A stretch of 64,000 nucleotides of DNA. Source: Apricaphanius iberus. Taxonomy: Eukaryota > Chordata > Actinopteri > Cyprinodontiformes > Aphaniidae. This document shows positions 20,153 through 31,949 of this stretch, piece by piece. The stretch covers positions 1-64,000 of the forward strand of contig JAPXFQ010000793.1 in the NCBI GenBank assembly GCA_028564705.1, read 5' to 3'. A model generated the notes under the pieces. That model was given only the letters and a program-made list of their open reading frames with translations, made no database searches and was not told the DNA's origin. Numbering within the stretch: the first letter of the stretch is position 1; each line of letters opens with the position of its first letter. A program made the translations under genes and the position numbers.

Positions 20153-22596
20153 GTCTCCTACCCATTTATCTAATCTCAAAGATAAATCAAAATACTAAGA
20201 AAAATTAACAATCAACAATAACAATTACTAACCTAAGAGACGGGCAGCATTCAAAAAGAAAGACAATAAAAGTGGTTCAAATAATTTCAAATATTACATG
20301 TCACATTGAATCATATCTAACAAAATTATCTAATCTAAGCATCCATCTTAATGACATTATCTGAACTTCATAACAGCATCCCATACAAAAATCCCGCTAG
20401 GGCGTAAGATAAACAACCTCCCAACTATGGTCGTGTTGTCCTTGCTCACGACAGGCGGGCAAAAGTATGAGACGGCCCCTAGCCCCAAGGTGGCACTCCT
20501 GTTTGGTTCCTCATTAGTCAGGATGCATAAACGTAACTGCAAAACAAAGAAAAGGGGCACAATGTTAGGCAGTATCAATCCAGTTAACAACAAAAATCAA
20601 AACAATTCTAAATATAAATTGAAACATGTACTCTTCCCTTAAATGAGTCAGGCATGAACCTCAAAATCAAGATCAGTCACTCTTTGCTCAGCACCACAGT
20701 GACCCTTTAAGAGGTTATACAAAAGAACAAATCAGTAGTAATCAACCATAATATAAAACAAACAAGGGAAAATATTGTATGCAATGATGCTAATGATTAG
20801 ACATGTTAAAAATCAAGACTAAAAATCTAACATTCTGTCATCCCCCTTTTTCATTCTTAACTAACAACTAAGTATGAAAAACTTAAGAACAAAACAAATA
20901 TCAAAACTTAACTGAATAAAGGACTAAAACTTAAAAAAACATTACTTTAAATGAAATTGATTTGAATAAATGAAATGGAATAATAAATGAATAATACAAA
21001 TTTAAAATGTTACTGAAAAATGTAAAAAACAAAAACAAACTGTTTTGTGAAATTTTTACCCAGGATTGTAGTGGATCGGCACACACAATATAAAAAGAAA
21101 GGACACCAGACTGCTTATTGTGCTAGAATATACGTGTCATCTTTTATTATTCCACCACACAGATGCTGTCCAGTCAAAGCAAAGCAATACTTCATCAAAC
21201 AAAGACACTGTTTTATGCTAGAATAGGGTGTCCCTCTCTACTCCCCACACATAAACAGTTTAGCAAAGCAATGCTTCATCAAACAGGCATTAAGTTTTCA
21301 TCACAGCATCTCACCTTTGACACTTGAGAGTGGAGAGCCAGACACCTCTCGGTCAGACCTGTTAACTTAACGCGGCCGGGCGATCGGGCACAAACCCCAC
21401 GGCAGACTCATCAGCTGGTCAGCCCTCACTCTAATTATAGGCAAAGAGGCAAAGAGAAGCGTGAAGGATGAGACGGGCCAAGTCTCACCCTCAGGCCTCC
21501 CCACCCCCGCTTATCAGTCTGCTCGGTTTCGAAAACTCCTCGAAACCAGATAGAGCAGTGGTTCCATGGGAGCTGTCCAGCCAGAGATACCCAAACTCCT
21601 TTCCCGTGTTAATATTTATCATTATACAGCAAGCAGAGGATAATATTGTGGTGCTCTCATAACATTGCAGAACATTATAACATTATACACAGGTGACTCG
21701 AGGACACCAAAAATATTTTATCCATCATTCCACCCTTGGCCTCGAGTCACCGTGTTAGACATCATACTAAAATTGATCTGAATCCAACCCAGGTGCATTG
21801 ACCCATATCAGATTATCCACATTAAACACCCATATTGCAGTGATCAAGCGGGTTGGTGGATTCTGTATAAATGTACCAGCCCTGTAAATATCAACAGATC
21901 ATATACACAGATGACTCGAGGACACTAAAAATATTTTATCCATCAAAACAAAAACAAATTTAATTGAAAATGATTGAATGAAAAATAATATAAGAAAAAA
22001 ATAAAGATAAAAATGAAAATTCAAATCAAACCCCTCTTTTCTTTGCCATCTCCGGGATGAGACTGCTAAACCTCCTTAGAAAAATACAATCCATCAGTCA
22101 CAGGGAAAAAACATCAGACAACCTAATTCACAAAGTGATTTAAAGGAAGTCGTCATACACCTGTAAACTACTTAATTATATAACTCGAGGTCATTCAGCA
22201 AGTCCATACCTATTTCATCTTCAAACAGTTCTTCTTTCCCATTTCCATCTCGTCAAATCGAGTCTGCATCAGGCCCGTAGGTGACCTCTGCATCAGTTCA
22301 GCTCAGGCGACCTCTCGTCCCTGCTATAGAGTCCAAACGACGCCCCCCATCAAAAAACAGAACACAAAAAATATCAAAATCACAATATCACAGTTGTTAT
22401 TGCTCTGGATCCCCAGAACGTTGAGTAATGCGTCTCCTTCTCCATGTAATCATGTCCCATGATTCGATGATTAGTGAGAAGAAAGAAAAATGTTTAATCA
22501 CAGTTTTTCAAATCAAGTTTTGTGTCAGAGTCTACTTCTCTCAGTTTTTCTGCTTGAGCAGTGGTAGGTTTGTCCAAAATCGATCCAGTCACTCTT
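20153..22596 (-). other. 3' interior of the retrovirus-like element, no intact gene
   Basis: This is where env would be expected, but I see no long ORF on either strand and no recognisable envelope motifs. Bases 20350-20560 are related to 30280-30400 in the second family member. A possible nested LTR lies at 21067-21728. Confidence 0.5.
21067..21728 (-). repeat. Possible nested second LTR (662 bp)
   Basis: On the plus strand the segment starts TGTAGTGGATC and ends TTTATCCATCA, so it has TG...CA edges. On the minus strand the neighbouring CCAAGGGTGGAA is polypurine-like, and AATAAAAGATGAC (about 21149-21137) could be its polyadenylation signal. Its edge sequence, GACTCGAGGACACCAAAAAT and on, recurs once at 21913-21947. 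It is either a different LTR or an internally duplicated part; I cannot decide which. Confidence 0.4.
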
Positions 22597-25032
22597 TCAA
22601 GTGGCTCTCTCAGTGACTTTGACATCGGTGAAGGTCACCAGAAGAACTTGAAAAGGCCCTTGCCATTTTTTAGTTCTCCAGTGTTTTCGCCTCAGATCCC
22701 CGATCAAAAGATCCTAGGTTACCCAGTCTCCAGGTCTGATCGGATGGAGTGGTCCCACTTGTTGGTGCACCTGGTTAAGAGTCTCAGAGAGATTTTTGCA
22801 GTGAGAAATCATTACATCATCAAATAGGTCTGTAGAGAGGTGTGGTCTTGCAGGTGGCCTTAACCCCACCTCAGGAGGTCTGCCAAAAGAAATGTCAAAA
22901 GGACTCAGGTTGTTTTTGGCTCTTTTTCTCATTCTCATGTAAAACAAAGCCAGAGGCAAAGCTCTGACCCAAGACAGTCCTGTTTCTTCACAACACTTAG
23001 AAAGCTTAGCTTTCAAAGTGCCGTTTTCTCGTTCGACAGAAAACCACACCCCCTCTCCTGTTTTACAACTGGCTTTTTCCCATGTTGTTATCTCAGAAGA
23101 GGTGGCAAAACTTTGCATAGCAGTTAAATCAGACATGTCAGGTAATTCATCTATCTGCTCAATCGCAGCACAGGTAGTCATCACCGGTTGAACTGCGGCA
23201 GCTTTGGCGGCAGCATCAGCCCTGGCATTTCCAAGACTCACAGCATCCTTGGACATTGTTTGAGCAGCACAATTCACAACAGCAATTTTGGATGGCAACA
23301 AAATCGCATCAAGGAGGTCAGCAACCTGTGATGCATTCAAAATCGGCTTACCATCAGACTTCAAGAACCTTCTGTGCTTCCACAGAGCTCCAAAATGGTG
23401 GACCACGCCCACCGCATAGCTGCTGTCACTGTATATGGTAACTGCTTTATCTTTAGCCAGCTCACAGGCCTTCGTCAACGCAACCAACTCTGCCGTCTGG
23501 GCGGAGAAATGTGACGGAAGGCTTCCTGCAGACAAGGTACAATGGTCAGAACAAACAGAATAACCCACTCTGCTTTTACCCCTGGCATCTCTGAAAGCTG
23601 TGCTTTCAACGTAGAGAATCATGTCTGGATTCTCCAGTGGAGTGTCTGACAAATCAAGGCGAGGTTTACACAGTACCTCAAATTCCCTTTGGCAGTCTTG
23701 GGGGTCTCCGTCATCCCCTGTGGGTAGCAACCTGGCAGGATTGAGAACATTACATCTCACCTCATCAACCATTTGAATAAATGGTTTACCTGTGTCTGGC
23801 CAAGCCAGAACGGGGGGGCTTTGCAGAGCTTTCTTAAGCTCCTCAAATGACCGCAAAGCCTGAGGGGTCCACTGGACAGCATCAGAGGCTGTCATATTCC
23901 TGCCATGAATCAAATCAGAGAGTGGTTTTTCCAACACTGCGTAGTCCAGAATGAAATTCCGGCAATACGACGTCAAACCCAAGAAAGACACCATCTGTTT
24001 CTTGGTTACTGGTCTCTGCAACCGCTGAATAGCAGCAACTCTTTCGGAAAAAAGAAATTTCGACCCCTTGGAAACCACATGACCCCTAAAAATGACCTCT
24101 GATTTTGCAAACTGCAGCTTCGATAAGCTGGCTTTGTGCCCACAAGCATGCAAATGCTTCAAAAACTTAACAGTGTCTCTCTCACACTGTTCCTTAGACG
24201 GAGAAGAAATCATCAGACCATCAACAAACTGTATCAGGGCGGAGCCAAGTGACAGCTCAAGCCCTTCCAAGCTCTCCTTTAACGCCGTGTTAAAAATAGT
24301 GGGAGCTTCAACGTAGCTTTGTGGAAGTCTAGTGAAGGTGAAATTTTTCCCTTCAAACTCAAAAGCAAACCAAAACTGGCTGTCAGGGTCCACAGGAACA
24401 CTGAAGAAAGCATTACTGAGGTCCACCACTGAGAAATAAGTAGCTGAAGGGGGCACTTGCGCTTGCACAGTGCACGGATTTGGGAAACCTGATGCCCTCG
24501 GCATCACAGCATTTACACGTTTCAAATCCTGCACAAAACGCCACTCCTCCCCTTTTTCGCTGATTTCCTTCAGTGGAAAAATCGGACTACGGACAGGTGA
24601 ATCAGTACATTCAACAATGATTCCTGCTTTTAACAGCGAATCGAACACTGGTTTGATCTCATGTACGGCTTCTGGTTTCAACGGGTACTGGCGTTGTACG
24701 GATCGAAAAGAAGATTTTGGTGTTATTTTAATGGGTGTACAACCCTTAATTAACCCCACATCATGTGAATTTTTTGCCCACAAATCATTCGGAACCCCTT
24801 TGAGCAAAGGGTGCATTTCTGAGCCGTCGGTCGCAACTTCATCATGTAGAAAAACATGAGAAAGCATCTCATCAGGGTCTTCAGTTAAATGAATCACCCT
24901 GGTGACATGCACGGTGGAGATCAGCGAACGTTTGTAAAGTTTAGCAGATCTGGAGTAGAGGATGGAACGGTCACTCTCAGTTCGCTCCCAATCAGAAGCT
25001 GACTGAGCGCGATGAACAAGGTCAGATACCAT
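22597..25032 (-). pseudogene. Retrovirus-like pol remnant (RT, RNase H, integrase end), defective
   Basis: A 772-codon frame (25032-22717) is followed by an in-frame stop at 22716-22714 and a further 38 codons of the same frame to 22597. Order: RT fingers and palm (about 95-420) with VVDLSNAFF at 202-210 and FVDG at 269-272, where active RTs carry two adjacent aspartates, so one catalytic aspartate is lost. There is an abrupt join at about 424, with the RT connection missing. RNase H (about 470-600) has a glutamate at the first acidic position (VES, 474-476) and TAEL and YSDSSYA intact. At about 667 there is another abrupt join that skips the integrase zinc domain and most of its core. The integrase end follows, and beyond the stop comes a GPF-type C-terminal segment (WQGPFQVLL). 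These breaks mark an inactive copy of a gamma/epsilon-retrovirus-like family. Confidence 0.8.
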
Positions 25033-25049
25033 TTCCCACTCTTCTTCTC

Positions 25050-25166
25050 TTTCTCAGGCAGCGATGTCTTCTCTAACCTCGAACTCAACACCTGTTGTCT
25101 GGCTCCTCTGCTCTCAGTGTTAATAATACTAAAGGATTAATCATAATAATAAATTTCTCGATCACA
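25050..25166 (-). repeat. 5' LTR remnant of the retrovirus-like element
   Basis: These 117 bp match 20036-20152 with about two differences (GCAGCGATG for GCAGTGATG, AAAGGATT for AAAAGATT). It is cut at 25050, where the sequence passes straight into pol-side sequence. CAGT follows at 25167-25170. Confidence 0.75.
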
Positions 25167-25170
25167 CAGT

Positions 25171-26379
25171 AAAGCCAGAAATAAACTTGATTTTAACCCC
25201 ACTTTGACACCCTAAACAAGCTATGTCTTGGGCACGTACTTGCTTTCACCCTGCACGTAGTTTTGGAGAGTTGCACCAGGGGGCAGCGACCTCAGGCCCA
25301 GGCCGGACTTGTAGAGAAAAACAAAACAAACATGGCAACCATAGAAGAGATAATCAGCTATTTAATTTTCAGATTGCGACACAAAAAGACAGCAGCAGTG
25401 TAATTTTAGGTCTGTAAGACCGTATTTACTGCTACTGTTCCTCATTTTCTTACTGCTTTTGTCACCGTTGACCCTGTGTACAAAATATATATTTTTGCTT
25501 AAGAAAATTACAAAAATAGTAACAAACATTTGCTTGAAAAAGGAACTTTAATTTGATTACTGATATTGAAATGGTAACACATTGGTAACAGCAATAGATT
25601 GATCGTTACTGAAAAAGTGTTCGTATTAGGAGTAATGCTAAGTATAAGTAATACTAAGTAACGTGTTACCAGCATCACTGATTAGAACTGTCCATAATAA
25701 AGTGATCCTCGAATGCAAAAGTTGAATTCTACTATAATTATGTGTTCCGGTATGATACGACAGCTTATCTGACACATCAGTCTTTTTTTAAGTTGGGGGA
25801 GGCAAAATTATTTTCTTTATGTTACAAATGTGCAAACATGATTAATTATAATTATTTTTTCAACCTTTTGTTAAGTTTTTCCTCCAGAGTTTTGATTATA
25901 AGTTATGATAATTTCATATCAATGTTGGAAATAAAGTGAGAAACTCTAATCCCAAAAATGCCAAAGCCTTTTCCTTAAACTATGAATACTGGGCTTACAG
26001 GTTTACAGAAATTAAATTTATTTGCCATAATTATTAGGCCACTTATACTCCTAATAATGTGTGATAGTACATGAACAGGGTCATAAATTTAATTACATAA
26101 ATCCGATTAAACACTAAATATCTTTTACAGTAAGTGTCACCCAAAGTGGTTGGCAGTAAAGCGCTGGTCTGATCATATAAATCAAACCTTATTTTCTAAT
26201 TATTAGAAAGAAAAGTAGGGAAGTTAAAAGCAGCAGAGTAACTAAATGCAATCCTGACCTGTAGTGTAAGCTGCAGGGACACACACAAACTCCCACACAG
26301 GCTCTAATACGGGGATTATTAATTGACTAAATGAGTTTGACACTGGTTTGATGAATGTGGAGAGCAGAGCAGAAGGCAG
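25171..26379. other. Non-coding AT-rich stretch
   Basis: ORFs are at most 65 codons without motifs. No repeat family is recognised with confidence. Confidence 0.5.
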
Positions 26380-26670
26380 GCCTAATCACTCCGCCCCTAA
26401 AATGAATTCATTACGTCGACCGGCCTGACAATGCTGCGAGTGCTGCTGCAATGCAGTGAGAAAGTTGGGTGACTTGAATGGAAGCCTAATATAGCTAAAT
26501 GACAGCAATCACATCAGCCTTTCCTTTATGATGAGCCATTACACTGAGCTGACAACCACAGGGAGCCAAGCAAAAACAAGCATGGCTTTTATGTGCTCTG
26601 TCAGGCACTTTGTGATGGTGGCGTGCAGTCCTAATTAAATACCAGGACATCCCATCACAGTTTTAGCTGC
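26380..26670. other. Candidate conserved non-coding element
   Basis: It lacks ORFs and repeats and has balanced base composition, with motifs such as ATGAATTCATTA, CAGCAATCACATCAGCC, TGATGAGCCATTACAC and CCTAATTAAA typical of vertebrate developmental enhancers. Conservation is not tested; this is only an impression from composition. Confidence 0.25.
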
Positions 26671-27564
26671 TTCATGGTTAGTCAGTTGCCTGCCATATTG
26701 TCTGAATTAGAAGACAGATTTACTGGCACAGGCTCAAGTTTACTGACTACTTCAATCCAAAAGATGATTTCCCAACCTGATGCTGTTGAAGTCTCACAAC
26801 GCAGTACATGAAAATGACTCCTCCTGCCCCCCTGGACACACAAAGCCCGTTTTGTCTTTACAAACGTTTGCTTGCTTTCCAACACTATATTAAGGGAAGT
26901 TTTTGTGGAATGTAAGCCAACTATCTAATTTGTGTCCATTCATCTATACAATGACCTCCAAAAGTATGCATATCCTTTTTACATCTTGTTGTCCAGAACA
27001 AGGTCGCTAAGATGTCCATATTATACTAATGTTGAAATGTACCGCATTTTATCACAACCTCTATTGAATCTCAAGTTGAATGAATTACTGAATTGAATAA
27101 ACTTGTGTTAAATGTGGTGAGTTAAGATATGCCTTTCAGAAGACCTAAAAACAGACACTAATATAGCTGTCACAAACAGTTTGATGTTTAGTAAATCATA
27201 CTGCGCCTGGAACGCCTACTTATTTGCCTTTTCTCCCAGTATTTTGCGTCTGCTGACAGAAATGGCCATATTGGATATGCAGCATGGGGAAAAGCGTACA
27301 TACAAGTTTTGCACAAAGAGGGTTACATTTTCTTTAAAGGGATGTTGATATTGGTGGAAAATGTTGTTTAAAAAAAGTATTATTTTCCAACTTCATGACA
27401 AGAAAAATACAGGTACATCGCCCTAAATCAGAATATGCGTTCTGATACGGCCAGTAGGTAGCTTGTTTAAAATAACAAAGGTCAAGCAAATCATAAAAAT
27501 AGTTCAGTAAGCCTACAATTCTGTATAAAATTTTTAAATGGGACGATCTGTTCCAATCCCAAAT
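26671..27564. other. Non-coding stretch
   Basis: There are no ORFs above 67 codons. AATGACCTCCAAAAGTATGC near 26950 is reminiscent of a DNA-transposon end but has no partner that I could find. Confidence 0.4.
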
Positions 27565-28010
27565 GTCCTTTAGTTAGTGTTTAATTTATTGTCATTGTAA
27601 AAAAAAGTCTTAAAACGAAATTGTTAACAGGACCACTGTAGTTTGTCCTATAAGCAATAAAACATATTTTTAAATATGCACATTAAAATAATACAAAAAT
27701 AGAGAACAATGAGTAGCAAGATATAGACAGCCAACTTAAAATAGAGTGTTTAGAGTAATAAAATAAGGATTAGGACTACCCAATCTTTGTATAAGTTAGA
27801 GTTCTTGGCAGTGTTTAGCAGTCTTATGGCTGTTGGATAAAAACTGTCAATCTGTCTTTTTGTGCGAGCCTTGGCTGCCCTGTACTTCCTGCCAGTGGGC
27901 GTGAGTTCAAAAAGGTTGTGATCCGGGTGATACTTGTCTGATGAAATCGTCCTTTCTCCGCTGAGGTAGCAAGTTTTGGCAATGCCCTCCAGAAAACTTA
28001 AAATTTATAG
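27565..28010 (-). mobile_element. Non-LTR retroposon remnant
   Basis: TTTAATTTATTGTCATTGTA followed by an A/T-rich part and then GTCTTATGGCTGTTGGATAA, CTGTACTTCCTGCCAGTGGG and GATCCGGGTGATACTTGTC follow the order of a dispersed fish retroposon in reverse orientation. It is diverged and has no ORF. Confidence 0.45.
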
Positions 28011-28636
28011 AATGGCTTGAAAACAACATTCTGTTCATTAATGTGCATAATATACTTAGAGTTACTGACATTTTTCAAAAAATAAAAAAATATACAGAAT
28101 TTATAATATCAAATAATATTTATAATTGATATATTTATAATTTAGTATATGTGTATTTTTATACTTTTATATGTAATATATTGGTTTTTTTAACTAAAAC
28201 ATTAAAATAATCATATTATCGATGTAATATTATAGAGTATGCTTATTCCATATGAATATATAAAACAATAACTGGTCATTTTAGTATTATTCTATTGTGG
28301 AAATTCAATTAAACTTTTCCATTGAAAAAAGATTAAAAACGGCTAAAATCTGCATTGTTTATTATATTTATATTTATTAACATTAGCTGGTTCTACCATT
28401 TTTATCCAAAGTTAAAATCCAGTGCAGAAGGTCCAAAGAGCCACCGGGGCCTCCAGAGATGCAGGTTAAACACCCCTGGTTTAGGCCAAATGGAAGCATG
28501 TCAATGTGAGATGGCACCTCTCGCCACCTAGTGTTTTGGAGTGGAATGCTACATTCAATAATTCTACTTTCTGTGTGACATTTAAACTGGGATAAAGGCC
28601 GCCATTCTTTTTTTTTCATTTTTTTTTTCTTTAAAG
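28011..28636. other. AT-rich non-coding stretch
   Basis: Very AT-rich (28075-28380), then a T-rich run (28610-28630) that is the poly(A) tail, on the minus strand, of the next retroposon copy. Confidence 0.45.
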
Positions 28637-29590
28637 TGTCCTGTCTAGCAGTTTGCCACTCAGAATTGGTGTCTGAGTACCAAGTACAAGTCCAACAGAT
28701 TTAATTTCCCAAGTAGAGTATTACAGCTTTGCTGTAATACTCCACTTGATGTATATGTATGAAAAAAATCTTTATTAGTGATTACTGAGGGTTCAATTTC
28801 CTGAAGTCATGGACACGAAACTGAGACAAGAAGGAAGAAAGGAAGAGGGTGAAGAAAAGAAGGGCGCAGAGGCGCGAACCGACGACACAAGACAGGGAGG
28901 CAAACAAAGAACACAAGAAAACCTCCCAGAAGCGGTAAAACAAAACATACAAAAACAACGAACTGAACAGAACCACACCAATAGTTCAGATCCAGTAATA
29001 AAAACTAAGAATAACACATTCACTACACACAAGCATGGATTAATGAACACAACACTAATGTTTCTGGTAAGCTCCTGGTAACAACTAACTAATGAAGATA
29101 ACCTCAGCTCAAGATATGCCCGTCCACACCAATGTCCCCATACCTATGTGTGTGTGCGAGCATGCAGGTCTGAATAAGGTTTCCCCATGCAAGTGATTGA
29201 TAGCTGGTGTAAGGAACCATCAATCCGTCCTACAGGAATCAACACAGACATGAAGGAGGCAGGAGACGCATGCATCCAGAGTCCCACAGAGCGCAGGAGC
29301 CGCAGGCGGACCAGCGCAGGGCCGATTACCCACCAAAAGAGGAACAGATGGAAGCCCCAGGGGAGCCGCAATGCCGGGGCCCGAGAGATCGCAGGGACGA
29401 GGCCAAGGGCTCCACCGGAAACCGGCCACGCCAGGGCGGGCCCGGAACAGGACCCGGCGGCCCCTGCTGGGGGGCGGGGTATCCGTCGGTCGGGGTGTCC
29501 GTCGGTCGGGGTGTCCGTCGGTCGGGGTGTCCCCCCCTGCTGGGGGGCCCCGACCGACGGACAACACACGCCGCCGCCACCCCAGACCAA
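28637..29590 (-). repeat. Poly(A)-tailed retroposon family A, copy 2
   Basis: Minus-oriented; its 3' edge (TGTCCTGTCTAGCAGTTTGC on the plus strand) is preceded by a T-rich run, the tail. It matches 45554 onwards for about 400 bp and the reverse of 12255-12648. From about 29230 it turns GC-rich. Near 29480-29534 three 16-bp units TGTCCGTCGGTCGGGG occur. ORFs in it on both strands are overlapping Pro/Arg/Gly-rich shadows with no domain. Confidence 0.55.
28711..28747. repeat. Stem-loop near the 3' end of retroposon copy 2
   Basis: GAGTATTACAGC (28716-28727) pairs with GCTGTAATACTC (28731-28742) around TTT, and flanking AAGT/ACTT extends the stem. A weaker form exists in copy 1 (GTGGAGTACTATAGC...CTGTAGTGCTC). 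Copy 3 (about 45635) has lost the second arm. Confidence 0.7.
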
Positions 29591-29601
29591 TAACACCTTT
29601 T

Positions 29602-30064
29602 TGATTTATCTTAAATAAAATTATGAGAAAAGATTATGTTGAAGTTTGGAGGATTTAATTAGACTCAGGCTGATCAAGCCAAGGAGGACAGACATTTATA
29701 TTGGAATATGTAAAATACTGACCTGTCTCTGTCTAACTAACACAGCCTTTTATTAATTCAGTTAACCTTACAATTATAAGCTTCATATAGATAGACACTT
29801 CTTCAGGGTAACACCCGGAGACGCCTTCTGCTTGATTGGGAAGCCACAATCTCGTAGGATGTCAGGTCACTCACCGGGATAGGGTCGTCTCCACGGCAAC
29901 GCACAAAGTAGGAATTTTACAATCAGTCCATTTGACCATAACTTAAGTCTACAGCGTCATTCAGTGAGACTGATCAACAATAATAAAAACTCAGCACACA
30001 GTGACTATGAGTTACAGTCGAATACAGAGAACTGACGATCTGTAATATAAATTTTTCCACCACA
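29602..30064 (-). repeat. Diverged LTR related to the 14906-20152 LTR
   Basis: The shared order is CTTAAATAAAA...TGAGA, AAGTTTGGAGGATTTAAT, and a terminal ...CCACCACA followed by GTCTCCTCCC (polypurine-like GGGAGGAGAC on the minus strand). It is about 463 bp. The outer edge at 29602 is uncertain. Confidence 0.55.
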
Positions 30065-30474
30065 GTCTCCTCCCTCATTATCATATCTCAATGATAAATA
30101 AAAAATCAATAACTAGTAATGACACCCGAAAAAACTGTCCTACTGAGACAGGCAGTATTTAAAAAGAAATATGATAAGGAATCTTTGATGAAAGGATCTC
30201 AGCCATTACAAGTCATAGTAAATCAGCTTCTGAACAAATTATCTAATTTATGCATCGTTCTTGATGACAATTTTATGACCTGTACAAAACCCATAGGGCT
30301 TAAGATAAACAATCCTCCAACCTATGGTCGTGTTATCGCATCTCTCAACCTTGTGGGGAAAAAGTCTTTCTACACCAGTTATCCTGGAGAGATATAACAC
30401 ATGCATACCTAATGACAAAATGTATAACTCCTATATGATGTACAATTAAATGATGAATCACACTAATATAGAAT
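30065..30474 (-). mobile_element. Retrovirus-like 3' interior remnant adjoining the 29602 LTR
   Basis: GACAGGCAGTATTTAAAAAG and CATAGGGCTTAAGATAAACA with CCTATGGTCGTGTT match the 3' interior of the larger element (20240-20430) in order and orientation. It has no coding capacity beyond 92 codons. The hAT-like element at 30483 appears to have inserted in or next to it. Confidence 0.5.
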
Positions 30475-30482
30475 CTAATGAC
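30475..30482. repeat. 8-bp target duplication CTAATGAC of the hAT-like element, left copy
   Basis: It is repeated exactly at 31942-31949, directly outside the other terminus. Confidence 0.85.
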
Positions 30483-31941
30483 TAGGGGTGTCACAATCTA
30501 GATTTTTTTATCAAAGTCGATAGAAATTACATCACGACCTTGCGCATCGAAATCTAAAATACGTTCGCGTTAACCCATCCCATGTTTTCATTCTGCAGCA
30601 TTACTAGCATCCCACTTGGACTCTGTAGCAACAGTTAGCAGGCAACCATTTCTGTAAACCGAAGAGACTTTGAAAAGATTTAGAAAAGATTCTTAAAGAT
30701 TATCAGCTCACATCTTAAGACTTTCATTTCATTTATTTATTTAATATGGACATAGAAATTAACATATATATAAATATAACACCTATGTTTATGGTCTACT
30801 TTCCAACATGAATAAAAAAAAGATATATATATATATATATATATATAAATATGGCAAGGTGCAAAACAATGTCACAAGCAAGAACTGAACGCTTCAGCAT
30901 CACAGTGGCAATCCTGCATGTTAACCACTGTGCCATAGCAGCTATGTACAACATTATACAGCAAGGGTATAATATCAAACGGACAGGCGCCCCCACACGG
31001 TCACACAGTCAATACAACTACACTAAGACTTGCAATAATATCAAACATTGTTTGATTCAAAAGAATAGAGAAAGACTGGCATAAATCGGGTCGCCAACTG
31101 CAGATTATCACCTTACACTTAACGATCAAGACGACGGAAGCGCGCCGAGACTCCAGCAAGATTTCTGAAGACTACTAGTCTTTAGTCTGAGACTGTGAAA
31201 ATCCTTTGGTGTACACCCAGCACAACTCACAACAACAACTGGTAATATTATTAGCATAATTAGCATCCCTGTAAACACAGCACACCTCTATAGAGCATAT
31301 TAGTTGATGCTAGCAAGTAGCTATTAGCTAAGCTACAGTTAAACCATGGCTAGGACAGAAGAAGAAAGAAGCAACAGGACCGGGGTTAAAGCCGCTCCTT
31401 CTACTCTCAAATCAACGGTGAGGAAATTCTGCCTTCTCCGTCAGTTAAGTTGAAGTTTTCGTTGTTAGCAAGAGGACCACTGTTAGCTGGACATTAGCTG
31501 TTTTCTCTGAGTGAACCGGAGCTGAATTGTTGCACTGCAGTAACTAACAGAGTCAGTAGATGGCAGCCACCCTCTGTTACTATTATTTCTGTTATTTATT
31601 TAAACAAGATTTTTACACTTATAAGTGTAACAATTTAATGTAAAAACAATGGTATTGTAAATAAATTATTTCAGTTTGACCATTAATGCCTAATGTGATA
31701 CATTACACAAGAATAATGGAAATTGCATCACTTGTAAGTCTTTTGAAATAAGATTTACTGTACAAACTGTTATGAATAAAACCAATGATCATAGACTAGA
31801 CTTGTCTAAAAATGGCATAGGGCTCTGTACTGTACGAAAAAGGAAAAATGAATAAATAAATTGAGATGTGATAAATCGAATTGTGACCCTAAAATTGAAA
31901 ATCCAATTGAATCAAGGATTTTGAAAATCATGACACCCCTA
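30483..31941. mobile_element. Non-autonomous hAT-like DNA transposon (1459 bp)
   Basis: The ends TAGGGGTGTCA and TGACACCCCTA are inverted repeats, flanked by the exact 8-bp duplication CTAATGAC, the hallmark of hAT integration. The interior encodes no transposase and holds an AT microsatellite (about 30821-30846). It depends on a transposase made elsewhere. Confidence 0.85.
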
Positions 31942-31949
31942 CTAATGAC

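Larger units (their letters stand above)
14906..25166 (-). mobile_element. Endogenous retrovirus-like element, internally deleted, split by a younger LTR element
   Basis: Orientation is minus. The 5' LTR remnant is at 25050-25166, pol at 22597-25032, a non-coding 3' interior at 20153-22596, and the 3' LTR in two pieces (14906-14941 and 19653-20152, 536 bp in all). The last 117 bp of the 3' LTR (20036-20152) match the 5' remnant with only about two differences. CAGT flanks both outer edges. Leader, gag, protease and most of the 5' LTR are missing: the LTR sequence joins pol-side sequence near 25050. No env is recognisable. It is a defective old copy; only its structure is described. Confidence 0.7.

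Noticed and set aside
29144..29618. ORFs of up to 150 codons in the GC-rich block
   Set aside because: Compositional shadows on both strands of retroposon copy 2.
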